Counted from the stretch's first letter, positions 1-8,261 are shown. The stretch is 64,000 bases of DNA from Hamadaea tsunoensis DSM 44101 (GCF_000428945.1 NZ_AUAX01000005.1:310001-374000), one strand, 5' to 3'. The notes: generated by a model not told the origin, from the sequence alone. Made by a program: numbers and translations.

Positions 1-502
1 AGATCTGCGGGATGACGCCGGACGCCCGTACGTTGCGGAAGAAGATCTCGCCGTACAGGCCCAGCGAGACGACGCCTTCCTGGATCCGCGCGCCGCCGGA
101 GTCGTTGATCCCGACGACCGGGCAGCCGATCTTCATCGCCAGGTCCATGACCTTGACGATCTTCTCGCCGAACACCTCGCCCAGCGACCCGCCGAACACC
201 GTGAAGTCCTGCGCGAACACGCACACCTGACGCCCGCCGACCGTGCCGTACCCGGTCACCACGCCGTCGCCGTAAGGCCGTGTCTTCTCCAGGCCGAAGT
301 TCTGCGACCGGTGCCGCGCCAACTCGTCGAGCTCCACGAAGCTGCCCTCGTCGAGCAGCATCGCGATCCGCTCGCGGGCGGTCCGCTTGCCCCGCGCGTG
401 CTGCTTCTCCACGGCCCGCGCCGAGCCGGCGTGCACGGCCTCGTCGATGTGGGCGGCGAGGAGGGCCAGCTTGCCGGCGGTGGTGTGGGGATCGGGCGTC
501 AT
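1..502 (-). CDS. pccB: Acyl-CoA carboxylase, carboxyltransferase (beta) subunit, partial
   Basis: This is the N-terminal part of the biotin-dependent acetyl/propionyl-CoA carboxylase beta subunit, which moves carboxyl from biotin to acyl-CoA in the cytoplasm. About 167 residues are present; the gene runs off the left edge. The translation starts [18 protein letters not shown] and contains the family signatures [20 protein letters not shown] and [14 protein letters not shown] followed by [14 protein letters not shown], the oxyanion/acyl-CoA pocket segment of the crotonase-like fold. The ATG lies at 500-502. A biotin ligase gene (birA) sits 2.2 kb away in the divergent direction, the usual actinobacterial arrangement, but here two accessory genes lie between them. 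It could be accD- or pccB-annotated; substrate choice cannot be told from this part. Confidence 0.93.
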   Translation of the reverse strand, partial: MTPDPHTTAGKLALLAAHIDEAVHAGSARAVEKQHARGKRTARERIAMLLDEGSFVELDELARHRSQNFGLEKTRPYGDGVVTGYGTVGGRQVCVFAQDFTVFGGSLGEVFGEKIVKVMDLAMKIGCPVVGINDSGGARIQEGVVSLGLYGEIFFRNVRASGVIPQI

Positions 503-710
503 GCGCTCGATCCTAAATCAGCGTTCAGGAGAAAATCTGTGACTGTGGTCATTCCTGAGATTCAAGATCAAATTCTGGAGGATAAAGATCATTTTGTCCC
601 GGGTTCGTCGATCTCACCTCCGCTCCTCGCGCGGGAGACCGTTCCGGCCCTGGGGGGCCTCCACTGCCAGGTGAGTGGGGCGACGCATCGTTCGCCGTCG
701 GCCGGTCGCG

Positions 711-1388
711 CTATTCGGCGGCGAAAAAGACGTCGCCCGCGGCGATCTGTGCGGCTGTCGCTCCGCTCAGGCTGACGAGGCCCTTGGCGCCGTCGGCGAG
801 CTCTGTGGCCATGCCGTCGCGGAGGCGGACTCCGGCCACGGTGACGCGCTCGTCGGTGCCGTGCCGGATGAACTCGGCGCCTACGGTGATCGGGCCGCCG
901 GTTGCCGAGGCGCCGCAGAGGGCCAGGGTTTCGTCGCCGGTGCCGGTGACTTCGCGGACGAGGATGACGTCGAGGCGTACGCGGTCGTCGGCCGAGGCCG
1001 GGCGCGGGGTCAGGAGCGTGCGGTTGGCTTCGAAGATCTCGATAAGCTCTTCGCGCTCGACGGTCGGCGGCACGTAGGCGGCGGCGCGGATGCGGGCGAG
1101 GAACTCCTCAGGCAGGTCCATGTCGTAGGTGGCCACGAGGTACGCGGCCATCGTCGGCCACGCCCATTCCCCGTCGGTACGCACACCGGACCCGCCGTCG
1201 ACGGTCTGCGTCCCGCCGATGGGGTCCTGCTCCGGGCCCGGGACGGCGATGAGCGTCGTACCCCGGTCGAGGTACGCGACGACCCGGTCGCGGTCGATGA
1301 GGCGGATCCGGTCGCCCAGCACGGATCGGGGTTCGACCCCGGTCCCGACGGTGTAGCCGAGGGCGTCGTAGAAGCCGGCGTACCTCAT
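711..1388 (-). CDS. Probable immunity protein for the adjacent WXG toxin
   Basis: A protein of 225 residues that I do not recognise by name. The start is an ATG at 1388 that overlaps the stop of the upstream toxin gene as ATGA, so the two are translationally coupled. The N-terminal two thirds contain a segment around TDGEWAWPTMAAYLV and DLPEEFLARI, a module I associate with accessory proteins next to secreted toxins. The last 60 residues (ITVGAEFIRHGTDERVTVAG onward) look like a small beta barrel resembling domain II of translational GTPases. There is no signal peptide or membrane segment, as expected for a cytoplasmic neutraliser. Immunity function is inferred only from position, coupling and solubility. 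A longer reading frame upstream of this start exists but overlaps the toxin gene extensively and is rejected. Confidence 0.6.
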   Translation of the reverse strand: MRYAGFYDALGYTVGTGVEPRSVLGDRIRLIDRDRVVAYLDRGTTLIAVPGPEQDPIGGTQTVDGGSGVRTDGEWAWPTMAAYLVATYDMDLPEEFLARIRAAAYVPPTVEREELIEIFEANRTLLTPRPASADDRVRLDVILVREVTGTGDETLALCGASATGGPITVGAEFIRHGTDERVTVAGVRLRDGMATELADGAKGLVSLSGATAAQIAAGDVFFAAE

Positions 1389-2602
1389 TCGAGCATCCAC
1401 CCGTCGTTCTCCCAGTCGAAGTTCTGCCATTGGCCGCCGCCCGCGAACGAGCCGTCCGGGTTCACGTAGAGCTTCGTATTGTAGCCGTGAACAGTGGTTT
1501 TGAGCTCTCTGGCCATCGGGGTCGTCATGTTGCCGCCCCAGCACGTGATGAGCCGGATCGGCTGACCGGGCACGTAGGACGGATTGGCCCGGACGGCCGC
1601 CGCGACCTCCTCGGGCGTCGTGCCCATGGCGAAACCGTGCTGGTTGCCGTGGATGACGACGTTGTGGACGCCGTCCTCGCGGGGCGCGAACGCCAGCGCG
1701 TCCGCGGTGTTGGGGTCGTTGCCGATCGCGGTCGCGCCGGGCTCGTGGGTGACGGTGGGTTCCCAGGTCGCCGGGTCGAAGTCCTCGGCCATCCCGCGGC
1801 CGTGCGGCGCGTGCGGGTCACCGTGCAGCGGATCGGCCCGGCCCAGCTTCTTCAGCAGGGCGCGCAGTTCGGTGAGGATGTCGCCGAGCTTGCCGACGAG
1901 CGGGCGCAGCCGCTTGAGGGAGCGCAGGAGTGCCTCGATGAATCCTTTGATCTTGTTGACCCACTTGGCGACCAGGGCGGTGACCTGGCCGATGACGACC
2001 GGTGTGCCGAGGCCGAGGGTGAGTCCCTCCTCGGCCAGCCACTGCGGCAGCCGGGCGGCGAGGGTCGCGATGAACTGGGCGATCAGGTCGCGGACGATGC
2101 CCCGGACCAGGCCGACGAGCAGCCCCGCGCCCTCGACGGCATAGGAGATCGCGTTGGTCGCCTTCGAGATCCCTTCCAGCGCCTGCAGGTGGATCCCCGC
2201 GTGCTCCCGGTACGCGTCGCCGGAATCCCCGACCCACTGGGCGGTCTGCGTACGCACGGCGTCGGCGAACTGCTCGCGCGCCTGATCGGTGAACTGGGAG
2301 ACGTTCTTCCACGTCTGCGCGTGCGCGGCGATCTTGTCAGGGTTGCCGGCCAGCCAGTCGAGGGCTTCCTTCAACGGTTTGAGGTGCTCCATCAGCCAGG
2401 AGACGCCCCACGCGACCAGCGAACCGATCGGGTCGATGACCATGCCGAGGATGTCGAGAGTGCCGCCGACCCCGCCGAGGGTGGCGTCCACCCAGGAATG
2501 GTTGTGAATGCCGTTCGCCACCTGGGCGGCGTCCTCGACGAGACCGAGGCCGGTATTCCACGTCGTCGAGGAATGCGCCTGCGCGACGAGTGGATTCGTC
2601 AT
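1385..2602 (-). CDS. WXG-type (type VII-like) polymorphic toxin with C-terminal His/Cys domain
   Basis: A 405-residue protein. Residues about 90-260 form a long alpha-helical region of the WXG100/ESX type, with the W-V-G motif at 123-125 and a YREHAG helix, then hydrophobic helices (ISYAVEGAGLLVGLVRGI). Residues about 265-310 are a polar linker, and residues 313-405 are a separate compact domain with VVIHGNQHGF (His318) and IRLITCWGG (Cys354), then HGYNTKLYVNPDG. A His-then-Cys pair in strands of this kind resembles caspase/C80-like cysteine peptidase or deamidase toxin tips, but that activity is inference. Such proteins are exported by ESX systems and delivered to competitors. The start is ATG at 2602. 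The following gene overlaps by four bases and probably gives immunity. The pair interrupts the normally compact pccB/birA locus. Confidence 0.72.
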   Translation of the reverse strand: MTNPLVAQAHSSTTWNTGLGLVEDAAQVANGIHNHSWVDATLGGVGGTLDILGMVIDPIGSLVAWGVSWLMEHLKPLKEALDWLAGNPDKIAAHAQTWKNVSQFTDQAREQFADAVRTQTAQWVGDSGDAYREHAGIHLQALEGISKATNAISYAVEGAGLLVGLVRGIVRDLIAQFIATLAARLPQWLAEEGLTLGLGTPVVIGQVTALVAKWVNKIKGFIEALLRSLKRLRPLVGKLGDILTELRALLKKLGRADPLHGDPHAPHGRGMAEDFDPATWEPTVTHEPGATAIGNDPNTADALAFAPREDGVHNVVIHGNQHGFAMGTTPEEVAAAVRANPSYVPGQPIRLITCWGGNMTTPMARELKTTVHGYNTKLYVNPDGSFAGGGQWQNFDWENDGWMLE

Positions 2603-2676
2603 AGCTCACGGCCCCCCGGAGTGTGCGGACACCAGAAAAGTACGGGCGCCGGCCAGGTGGCACAAGGGGGTGTGGA

Positions 2677-2682
2677 TAACCT
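2677..2682 (+). promoter_or_regulatory. -10 box TAACCT, leaderless birA promoter
   Basis: TAACCT ends six bases before the birA ATG, so transcription would begin at or next to the start codon. There is no Shine-Dalgarno sequence upstream of the ATG. The same spacing recurs at many genes in this window, which supports the call. No clear -35 box is visible. Confidence 0.45.
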
Positions 2683-2688
2683 GATGAC

Positions 2689-3450
2689 ATGCAGTTCCGC
2701 GTACGCCGGGTCGCCGAAACCGGGTCCACCAACGCCGATGTCCTGGCCGCCGCGGCCGCCGGGGAGCCCGAAGGTCTGGTGATCGTCGCCGGTACGCAGA
2801 CCGCGGGCCGCGGGCGGCTCGGCCGCAGCTGGCAGTCGCCGCCGGACGGCGGGCTCTGGTGTACCACGCTGCTGCGCCCGGTGGACGTGCCGACGGCGCG
2901 GATCGGCTGGCTGCCGCTGCTCGCGGGGGTGGCCCTCGCCGAGGCCGTCCGGGCCGTCACCGGGCTCGACGCCGGTCTGAAGTGGCCCAACGACCTGCTC
3001 GTACGCGACGCGAAGTGCGCCGGTGTCCTCGCCGAGTCCGACGGTGCCGGTGCGATCGCGCTCGGTGTGGGCCTCAACACCAACCTGGAGCCGGGTGAGC
3101 TGCCCCCGACCCCGACCGGCATCCGCGCGACGTCGCTCGCGTATGAGCAGAGGAAGGCCGTCGACAACGAGGAGATCCTCGACGGCTTTCTGACACGACT
3201 CGGCGAACGTTACGACAGCTGGCAGGCCGCTTCCGGGGACGCGGCGGCGAACGGCCTGCACTCCGCGTACGCCGGAATGTGCGTGACGATCGGCCGCGAG
3301 GTGAGAGTGATCCTGCCCGGGGGCGCGGAGCGGCGGGGTCTGGTGACCACTGTGGACGGTGACGGGCGTCTCGTCGTGGCCGGTACGCCGGTCGCGGCGG
3401 GTGACGTGGTGCATGTGCGGCCGATGGCGCGACTGGACGGCACCGTCTAA
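2689..3450 (+). CDS. birA: Biotin--[acetyl-CoA carboxylase] ligase
   Basis: BirA makes biotinyl-5'-AMP from biotin and ATP and transfers biotin to the carrier lysine of acyl-CoA carboxylases in the cytoplasm. The 253-residue protein has the ligase core near its N-terminus: TGSTNADVL, then GRGRLGRSW (the glycine/arginine-rich ATP-biotin loop), LKWPNDLL with the catalytic-pocket lysine, and CAGVLAES. A small C-terminal SH3-like domain follows (VRVILPGGAERRGLVTTVDG). There is no N-terminal helix-turn-helix, so this is the monofunctional class that does not repress transcription. The ATG at 2689 follows a TAACCT -10 box by six bases. The substrate carboxylase is encoded divergently at the left edge. 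Confidence 0.95.
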   Translation: MQFRVRRVAETGSTNADVLAAAAAGEPEGLVIVAGTQTAGRGRLGRSWQSPPDGGLWCTTLLRPVDVPTARIGWLPLLAGVALAEAVRAVTGLDAGLKWPNDLLVRDAKCAGVLAESDGAGAIALGVGLNTNLEPGELPPTPTGIRATSLAYEQRKAVDNEEILDGFLTRLGERYDSWQAASGDAAANGLHSAYAGMCVTIGREVRVILPGGAERRGLVTTVDGDGRLVVAGTPVAAGDVVHVRPMARLDGTV

Positions 3451-3487
3451 CCTCAGCGCGACCCACCGAGTAAGCAGGAGGTAAGTC

Positions 3488-4018
3488 GTGGCATTCCCCG
3501 AAGACGTGCTCAGCGAGGACGAGCGCGTCGTGATGCACCTGCACCCGCACTGGAAGGCGCTGATCTGGCCGGTGATCCTGACGGTCCTGGGCATCGCGCT
3601 GACCGTGGTCGCGGGCGTCGCCATCAGTGCGATCGGGCTGTACATCGTGGGGGCGCTCGCGCTGATCGCGATCGTCTGGCTGGCGCTGTGGCCGTACCTG
3701 AAGTGGCGCACCACCCACTACGTGTTCACCAACGAGCGGGTGCTGCTGCAGACGGGCGTCTTCTCCCGCAACCGCCGGGACATCCCGGTGAACCGGATCA
3801 ACGACCACTCGATGAGCCAGACGTTCCTGGAGCGGATCCTCGGTTGCGGCACCCTCACGATCGAGTCGGCCGGCGAGCGCGGCCAGTCGATCCTGAAGGA
3901 GATCCCGCACGTCGAGCGCGTGCAGACGTCGCTCTACGAGATCGTCGAGGCCGATCGCGACTCGCACAGCTACGACGACGACGAGCGCCCCGCGCAGCCC
4001 ACGCGCGAGAAGAAATGA
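3488..4018 (+). CDS. PH (bPH2) domain membrane protein
   Basis: A 176-residue membrane protein. Residues about 23-67 hold two closely spaced transmembrane helices (LIWPVILTVLGIALTVVAGV and IGLYIVGALALIAIVWLAL). The rest is a bacterial PH-like domain of the YdbS/DUF304 type, with the characteristic TTHYVFTNERVLLQTGVFSR and IPVNRINDHSMSQTFLERIL strands facing the cytoplasm. The tail is acidic then basic (DDDERPAQPTREKK). The GTG start at 3488 has a strong AGGAGG at 3476-3481. It follows birA by 37 bases and is probably co-transcribed. No precise role is known for the family; membrane-associated scaffolding is the usual suggestion. Confidence 0.88.
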   Translation: MAFPEDVLSEDERVVMHLHPHWKALIWPVILTVLGIALTVVAGVAISAIGLYIVGALALIAIVWLALWPYLKWRTTHYVFTNERVLLQTGVFSRNRRDIPVNRINDHSMSQTFLERILGCGTLTIESAGERGQSILKEIPHVERVQTSLYEIVEADRDSHSYDDDERPAQPTREKK

Positions 4019-4037
4019 CGGCTCGTACGCACAGCAG

Positions 4038-4063
4038 AAAGGCCCGCCGACCGGCGGGCCTTT
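4038..4063. terminator. Bidirectional intrinsic terminator
   Basis: A 12-base-pair perfect stem (AAAGGCCCGCCG / CGGCGGGCCTTT) with a two-base loop and a T-run on the + side and A-run on the other. It lies between the convergent PH-domain gene (ends 4018) and the GtrA gene (ends 4122), so it can stop transcription both ways. Confidence 0.88.
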
Positions 4064-4121
4064 TCGTTTCCGTGCCTTCCTGCGCCTCCCTGCGCCTTCC
4101 CGTGCCGTCGTACGCGTCCGG

Positions 4122-4733
4122 TCAGACGGCGCCGGACGAGTGCGCCTGCGCGAAGCGGCGGAACTCCTCCTCGGTGAGGTGGCCGGCGGCGTACGCCTGC
4201 TCGATCTCGGCGAGCGTCGCCTCGACCCCGAGGGTGCCGGTCGTCGCCACGGCCGCGGCCAGCGCCTCGCCCTCGGCGATCTGGGCGGTCGACGGCTTGA
4301 AGACGAACGTGCGGTACGCCCAGAACCGGAAGATCGTGCCGAGCACCAGGCCGACGATCTTGGCGATGTTGGCGGCGAGGATCGACTTCGCGTCGAGCAT
4401 GTAGACCGCGGCGCCGATGACGGCCGACTCGATGCCGAGCCCGATCAGGTTCAGGAAGACGAAGAGCAGGAACTCACGCGAGGCCGAGTGCCCGCTCGGC
4501 CGGTCCTTGAAGGTCCAGTACCGGCTCATCAGGTACGCGAACACGGTCGCGACGGCGGTGGCGACGAAGTTGGCCTTCAGCCGGCCGACGTCGGCGATCG
4601 AGACCAGCAGGGCGTCGAAGACGGCCAGGTTGATCAGCGTATTGAGCACGCCGACCACGCCGAACTTCATGATCTCGTGGGCCAGCCGCTGGAAGCGCGG
4701 AGGTAGGAACCGGACAAGACGCACCCGATTCAC
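4122..4733 (-). CDS. GtrA family membrane protein (first of pair)
   Basis: A 203-residue GtrA-like protein. The family has four transmembrane helices and is thought to help flip or present polyprenyl-phosphate-linked sugars in cell-envelope glycan synthesis. Visible hallmarks are IMKFGVVGVLNTLINLAVFD, then ATVFAYLMSRYWTFKDR, LNLIGLGIESAVIG and GTIFRFWAYRTFVFK. The last 45 residues after the membrane domain (EIEQAYAAGHLTEEEFRRF) are a short helical tail resembling the SHOCT type. The start is GTG at 4733. It lies 16 bases downstream of a second GtrA gene, so the two form one operon and probably arose by duplication or act as partners. Confidence 0.88.
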   Translation of the reverse strand: MNRVRLVRFLPPRFQRLAHEIMKFGVVGVLNTLINLAVFDALLVSIADVGRLKANFVATAVATVFAYLMSRYWTFKDRPSGHSASREFLLFVFLNLIGLGIESAVIGAAVYMLDAKSILAANIAKIVGLVLGTIFRFWAYRTFVFKPSTAQIAEGEALAAAVATTGTLGVEATLAEIEQAYAAGHLTEEEFRRFAQAHSSGAV

Positions 4734-4749
4734 CTTACCCGGGTCGCCT

Positions 4750-5250
4750 TCAGGCCCGCTCGGCCTGTGGCTGAGCGAACACGAACCGCCGGTACGCCCA
4801 GAACCGGAACACGGTCGCCGCGGCGTTGCCGACGATCTGCCCGGAGATCAGGTCGGCGACGGGGGACTGCAGAACCGGCCACATGCCGCCGAGCAGGTAG
4901 TGCGTGATCCACAGCACCACCAACGTGATGCCGAGGCCGATCAGGTTGAACAGGAAGTACAGCAGGTACTCCCGGTGCAGCGCGGTACGCGGCCGGTCGC
5001 GCCAGGTCCAGAACCGGTTGCCGAGGAAGGCGCAGGTCGCCGCGATCGCCGTGGAGATCGTCTTGGCCAGCGTGGTCTCGAGGCCGAGGCCCAGGAACAC
5101 CGCATAGAGAATGGTGTCCGTGGCGAAGGCGAGAACACCGACGACGCCGAACTTGCCCAGCTCGTGCAGGATGCCCCGGAAACGCCGGTACAACCTGGTT
5201 ACCAGCCCCGCGCTATCGGCCTCGGGCTCCGGCCTGGTGACGGTCGACAC
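4750..5250 (-). CDS. GtrA family membrane protein (second of pair)
   Basis: A 166-residue GtrA-like protein with four predicted membrane helices (LGKFGVVGVLAFATDTILYA; AIAATCAFLGNRFWTWRDR; LIGLGITLVVLWITHYLLG; VGNAAATVFRFWAYRRFVFA). The same core motifs as in the downstream paralogue (NRFWTWRDR, FRFWAYRRFVF) show common ancestry. The start is GTG at 5250 with a hydrophilic 30-residue N-terminus on the cytoplasmic side. It is transcribed before the 4122-4733 gene. The family is linked to lipid-linked sugar transport in arabinogalactan and O-antigen pathways; the specific sugar is not evident. Confidence 0.88.
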   Translation of the reverse strand: MSTVTRPEPEADSAGLVTRLYRRFRGILHELGKFGVVGVLAFATDTILYAVFLGLGLETTLAKTISTAIAATCAFLGNRFWTWRDRPRTALHREYLLYFLFNLIGLGITLVVLWITHYLLGGMWPVLQSPVADLISGQIVGNAAATVFRFWAYRRFVFAQPQAERA

Positions 5251-5268
5251 GCGGCCAGCGTACCGGGC

Positions 5269-7938
5269 TCAGCGGGCCCGCTGCTCGCCCACGGCCAGAA
5301 GTCCCCACCCCAGCGGATCATCGCCCGGGTCGACCGTCACGCCGCCCGTGCCGCTGGTCCGGGCCTGGACGACCCCGAGATCCACTCCCGGCGTACGCCC
5401 GTCGCACCGGGGCCGGCCGGCGCACTCCAGCGCGGCCGCGCTCGGATTGAACCCCTGTGCGAAGTTCCCGGGTACGCCGACCGCCGTCCCGCCGATCCGC
5501 AGCGTGTCACCCGCGTACCCCTTGTCCCCGTCCCACATGGCGTAGGCGACGTCGATCAGCGAGTGCCGGGACGTGCGTACCGTCAGGGGGGTCTGGAGGG
5601 CGAGCGGGCCGAGATGGACGGCGACCTCGGCGACCGGCAGGGTCGGCAGTTCGTAGACGACGGCGAGCGACCAGCCTGCGAAGGCGCCCAGACCGGCGGG
5701 CAGCCGGCCGGCGGGCGCGGCCACCCACCAGGCCGGCCCGTGTCCGGCCCGCAGCAGCGCGGTGACGTCCGCGAACCCCTGCCGTACGCGTCGCGTGCCC
5801 TCGGCGGCGCCCGAGGTGGCGATGTGGGACGTGAGCTCGACCTGGTGCCAGCCGTGCCCGTCGTGGAGCTGGACGGCGTCCGGGCTGGCCGCGTTCGAAC
5901 CGGCCACGATCAGCCCGGCCCAACGGATCCTGGCCGTCGCGGGGAGATCGAGCAGCGCGCCGCTGGCCGCCCGCGGGCCCGGCAGGACGAGCCCGGCCGG
6001 GACACCCGGCTCGACGTCGGTCGGCAGCAGCGGCCCGACCTGGACGTCGTTGTTGTCCTGGCTCAGGCACACCGGCCGCGGTACGCACGACACCAGCGTG
6101 TTCCCCGCGACGGTGGTACGCAGCCGGCCCGCCGCGGCGAACGCGACCCTGGCCCCGGCCGGCGCGACGGGTACCCGGAAGGACGTCACGCGGCCATCGA
6201 TCTTGAGGGTGACCTGCTGGAAGCCCGTGACGTTCTTGCCTATCTCGACCGGTATGCGGGCCACCGACCCCGCCGCGGTACGCGTCCGCGCGCAGCCGAT
6301 ACGCGTACCGGTCTTGTCCGTCTTGTCGTTCGCGCAGGACCAGCCGTCCCCGGCGTCAGCGTCGGCGAGGGTGATCCCCTCCGGCAACGTCACACTCACC
6401 ACCCACCCCTTCCCTTCCTTCCCTCCGCCCGGCTTTTCGACGCCCGGCTTTTCGACGATCTTGCGCGAATGTTCGGGCGAATCGGGCGAAGTAGGGCAGT
6501 TTCTGGGGCATTCGCGCAAGATCGTCGAGGGATCCGGCGCGGGGGCGACGGCGGGGGCGACGGCGGGGGCGGGGGCGACCGCGAGGGCGACCGGGGTGGG
6601 GGCGGGCGTGCGGGCGGACTCCTCGCGGCCGCTCTCCTCCGTCCGGCTGAACGCGATCGGCAGCACCCCGCGCCCGCCCGCGACGAGTTCGCTTCCCGAC
6701 GTGTCCGGCGTGACCGCGACCGTTCCCGGCGCGGTGGCCGGCCGGATCGACGCCGCGCTCGGCGATGCGCCGGTCGCCCTGTGCGAGCCTGCGCCCGATG
6801 CCGCGGCCGGCGACGACGGGGCGGCGGCCGGTGCGGTGGGAGTCGAGCCCGGACCGACGGCTGGCGCGGGGATCGGCAGCGGCGCCGCGTCGGTGTGCCG
6901 TGATCCCGGCGTGCCGGTGTGCGCGAGCACGGTCACCACGAACATGGTGATGCCGAGCATCGCTGCCACGATCAGGCCGCCCGCCGCGGCGACGTTGGCG
7001 CCGCCGTAGCGCCGGGCCAGCCGGCGCGGCAGGGTGCTCACCCACCACCAGGCGGTCCGCACACCTTCGACCCACCGTCCGCACACCGCGGCGAGACCGT
7101 GCCACCCGCCCGCCAGCAGGCCGGTGAGCGCGGCCGCGAGGCCGGCCCGGCCGCCCGCCGTCGCCAGGTATCCGGGTGCCGCGCTGCCGAGAAGCAGCGG
7201 CGCGAGCACCACCCGTAAGCTCACGTTCGCCTCGGTGAGCTCCCGGTGCAGCCGCCGGCATTCCGCGCACTCGCCCAGATGATCCTCCACTTTCGTACGC
7301 TCACGGCCGGGCAGGCCGGCGCGTACGTAGCCGGGGAGGTGCTCGCCGGTCCAATGGCAGCGCGGCGATCCGGTGACCGTGATGTGCTCGGCCAGATAGC
7401 CCTGGCGCAGCCGTTCCCGCGCCCGGTAAGCGAGTACCGACACCGCGTTCGCGGTCAGCCCGAACAGCGGGGCGATCTGGGTCGGCGACTCGCCTTCCAC
7501 CTCGGTGTGCCAGAGCACGGCCCGCCACCGTTCGGGCAGCCGGGCGAAGGCGCGGGCGGCGTACGAGCGCTCGAGGGCGGCGATCGACGGGTCCTCATAG
7601 GGCTCCGGCGTCTCGTAGTCCTCGATCGCGTCGGTCGGCTCGACCCGCTGCGCCCGGCGTACGCGGTCGTAGAAGGCGTTGCGCACCGACGTCAGCAGGT
7701 ACGGCCGGAACGCCGTGCGGGGGCCGCCGCCCGACCGGAGGCTCGCCAGCACCCGGGCGAACGCGTCGGCGGCCAGGTCCTCGGCCTCGCCGCGGTCGTG
7801 CGCGAGGACGACGGCCAGCCGCCGGGCGGCGTCGACGTGGCGGCGGTAGAGCTCGCCGTAGGCTTCGGAGTCGCCGTCGCGTACGCGCGTCAGCAACTCC
7901 GCGTCCGAGGTCAGGGCAGAGTGGATCTGAACGGTCAC
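5269..7938 (-). CDS. ECF sigma factor fused to zinc finger, membrane segment and extracellular domain
   Basis: An 889-residue fusion. Residues about 24-95 are sigma region 2 (DLAADAFARVLASLR), about 125-180 region 4 (LPERWRAVLWHTEVEG, LTANAVSVLAYRARERL). An anti-sigma-type zinc finger follows (H220, C224, C227 in DHLGECAEC), then a transmembrane helix at about 315-340 (GLIVAAMLGITMFVVTVLAH), a long Pro/Ala/Ser/Thr linker (350-500) and a 380-residue C-terminal domain with paired cysteines that would lie outside the cell. The GTG at 7938 follows GGAGGCGGA; an upstream frame extension is discarded because it has no coding character. The design implies a sigma factor held at the membrane and controlled by an external signal, perhaps by cleavage, which is inference. 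Residues about 471-497 are encoded by a dispersed palindrome. Confidence 0.85.
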   Translation of the reverse strand: MTVQIHSALTSDAELLTRVRDGDSEAYGELYRRHVDAARRLAVVLAHDRGEAEDLAADAFARVLASLRSGGGPRTAFRPYLLTSVRNAFYDRVRRAQRVEPTDAIEDYETPEPYEDPSIAALERSYAARAFARLPERWRAVLWHTEVEGESPTQIAPLFGLTANAVSVLAYRARERLRQGYLAEHITVTGSPRCHWTGEHLPGYVRAGLPGRERTKVEDHLGECAECRRLHRELTEANVSLRVVLAPLLLGSAAPGYLATAGGRAGLAAALTGLLAGGWHGLAAVCGRWVEGVRTAWWWVSTLPRRLARRYGGANVAAAGGLIVAAMLGITMFVVTVLAHTGTPGSRHTDAAPLPIPAPAVGPGSTPTAPAAAPSSPAAASGAGSHRATGASPSAASIRPATAPGTVAVTPDTSGSELVAGGRGVLPIAFSRTEESGREESARTPAPTPVALAVAPAPAVAPAVAPAPDPSTILRECPRNCPTSPDSPEHSRKIVEKPGVEKPGGGKEGKGWVVSVTLPEGITLADADAGDGWSCANDKTDKTGTRIGCARTRTAAGSVARIPVEIGKNVTGFQQVTLKIDGRVTSFRVPVAPAGARVAFAAAGRLRTTVAGNTLVSCVPRPVCLSQDNNDVQVGPLLPTDVEPGVPAGLVLPGPRAASGALLDLPATARIRWAGLIVAGSNAASPDAVQLHDGHGWHQVELTSHIATSGAAEGTRRVRQGFADVTALLRAGHGPAWWVAAPAGRLPAGLGAFAGWSLAVVYELPTLPVAEVAVHLGPLALQTPLTVRTSRHSLIDVAYAMWDGDKGYAGDTLRIGGTAVGVPGNFAQGFNPSAAALECAGRPRCDGRTPGVDLGVVQARTSGTGGVTVDPGDDPLGWGLLAVGEQRAR
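6452..6528. repeat. Dispersed palindrome family A, copy 1 (inside the sigma-factor gene)
   Basis: A perfect 20-base inverted repeat: TCGACGATCTTGCGCGAATG at 6452-6471 and its complement at 6509-6528, with a 37-base loop. A second copy with nearly identical arms lies at 21166-21238 between genes. This copy is inside the linker-coding part of the sigma-factor gene and keeps the frame open. Confidence 0.85.
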
Positions 7939-8114
7939 TTCCGCCTCCGGGGGGAGTTTTAGAGCGGGTTGCCCGATTTGCCCAAACTCTAACCGGGGTC
8001 GCCCTGGCGAGGGAAGACCCCCAGGTCGACTCGGTCGTTTACCGGCGCGGCCGCAGGTTTTGCGCATGCGCGCGCGGGTAACCGGAGAAACGAGCGTCCG
8101 CGCGCAAAAGCGCC

Positions 8115-8216
8115 GCAGCTTGTGCAGTTCTTCACAAGCTGCCCCGGGAAAAACGGGACTGCCAGGGCTTACGCTGAGGGCACGTTCAGGTGAACGCATT
8201 CCACCGGGGCGTTCAC
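8115..8216. promoter_or_regulatory. Inverted repeats upstream of pckG
   Basis: The 323-base gap 7939-8261 between the divergent sigma-factor and pckG genes holds no ORF. It has a perfect 10-base inverted repeat GCAGCTTGTG (8115-8124) / CACAAGCTGC (8133-8142), and further on three half sites of the form GTTCA/TGAAC: CGTTCA 8183-8188, TGAACG 8191-8196 and CGTTCAC 8210-8216. GTGAACGC (8190-8197) and GCGTTCAC (8209-8216) make a perfect 8-base dyad. These look like regulator binding sites for pckG or the sigma gene; no factor can be named. Confidence 0.5.
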
Positions 8217-8261
8217 ACTTCTTTTCTTCCCGGGTCAGTGTCGACCACATAGGAGAGAGCA

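Noticed and set aside
4417-6903. Long open frame on the + strand, over 800 codons
   Set aside because: It is antisense to the GtrA and fused sigma genes, is made mostly of Arg/Gly/Pro/Asp residues, and shows no domain; a typical shadow of high GC coding sequence.
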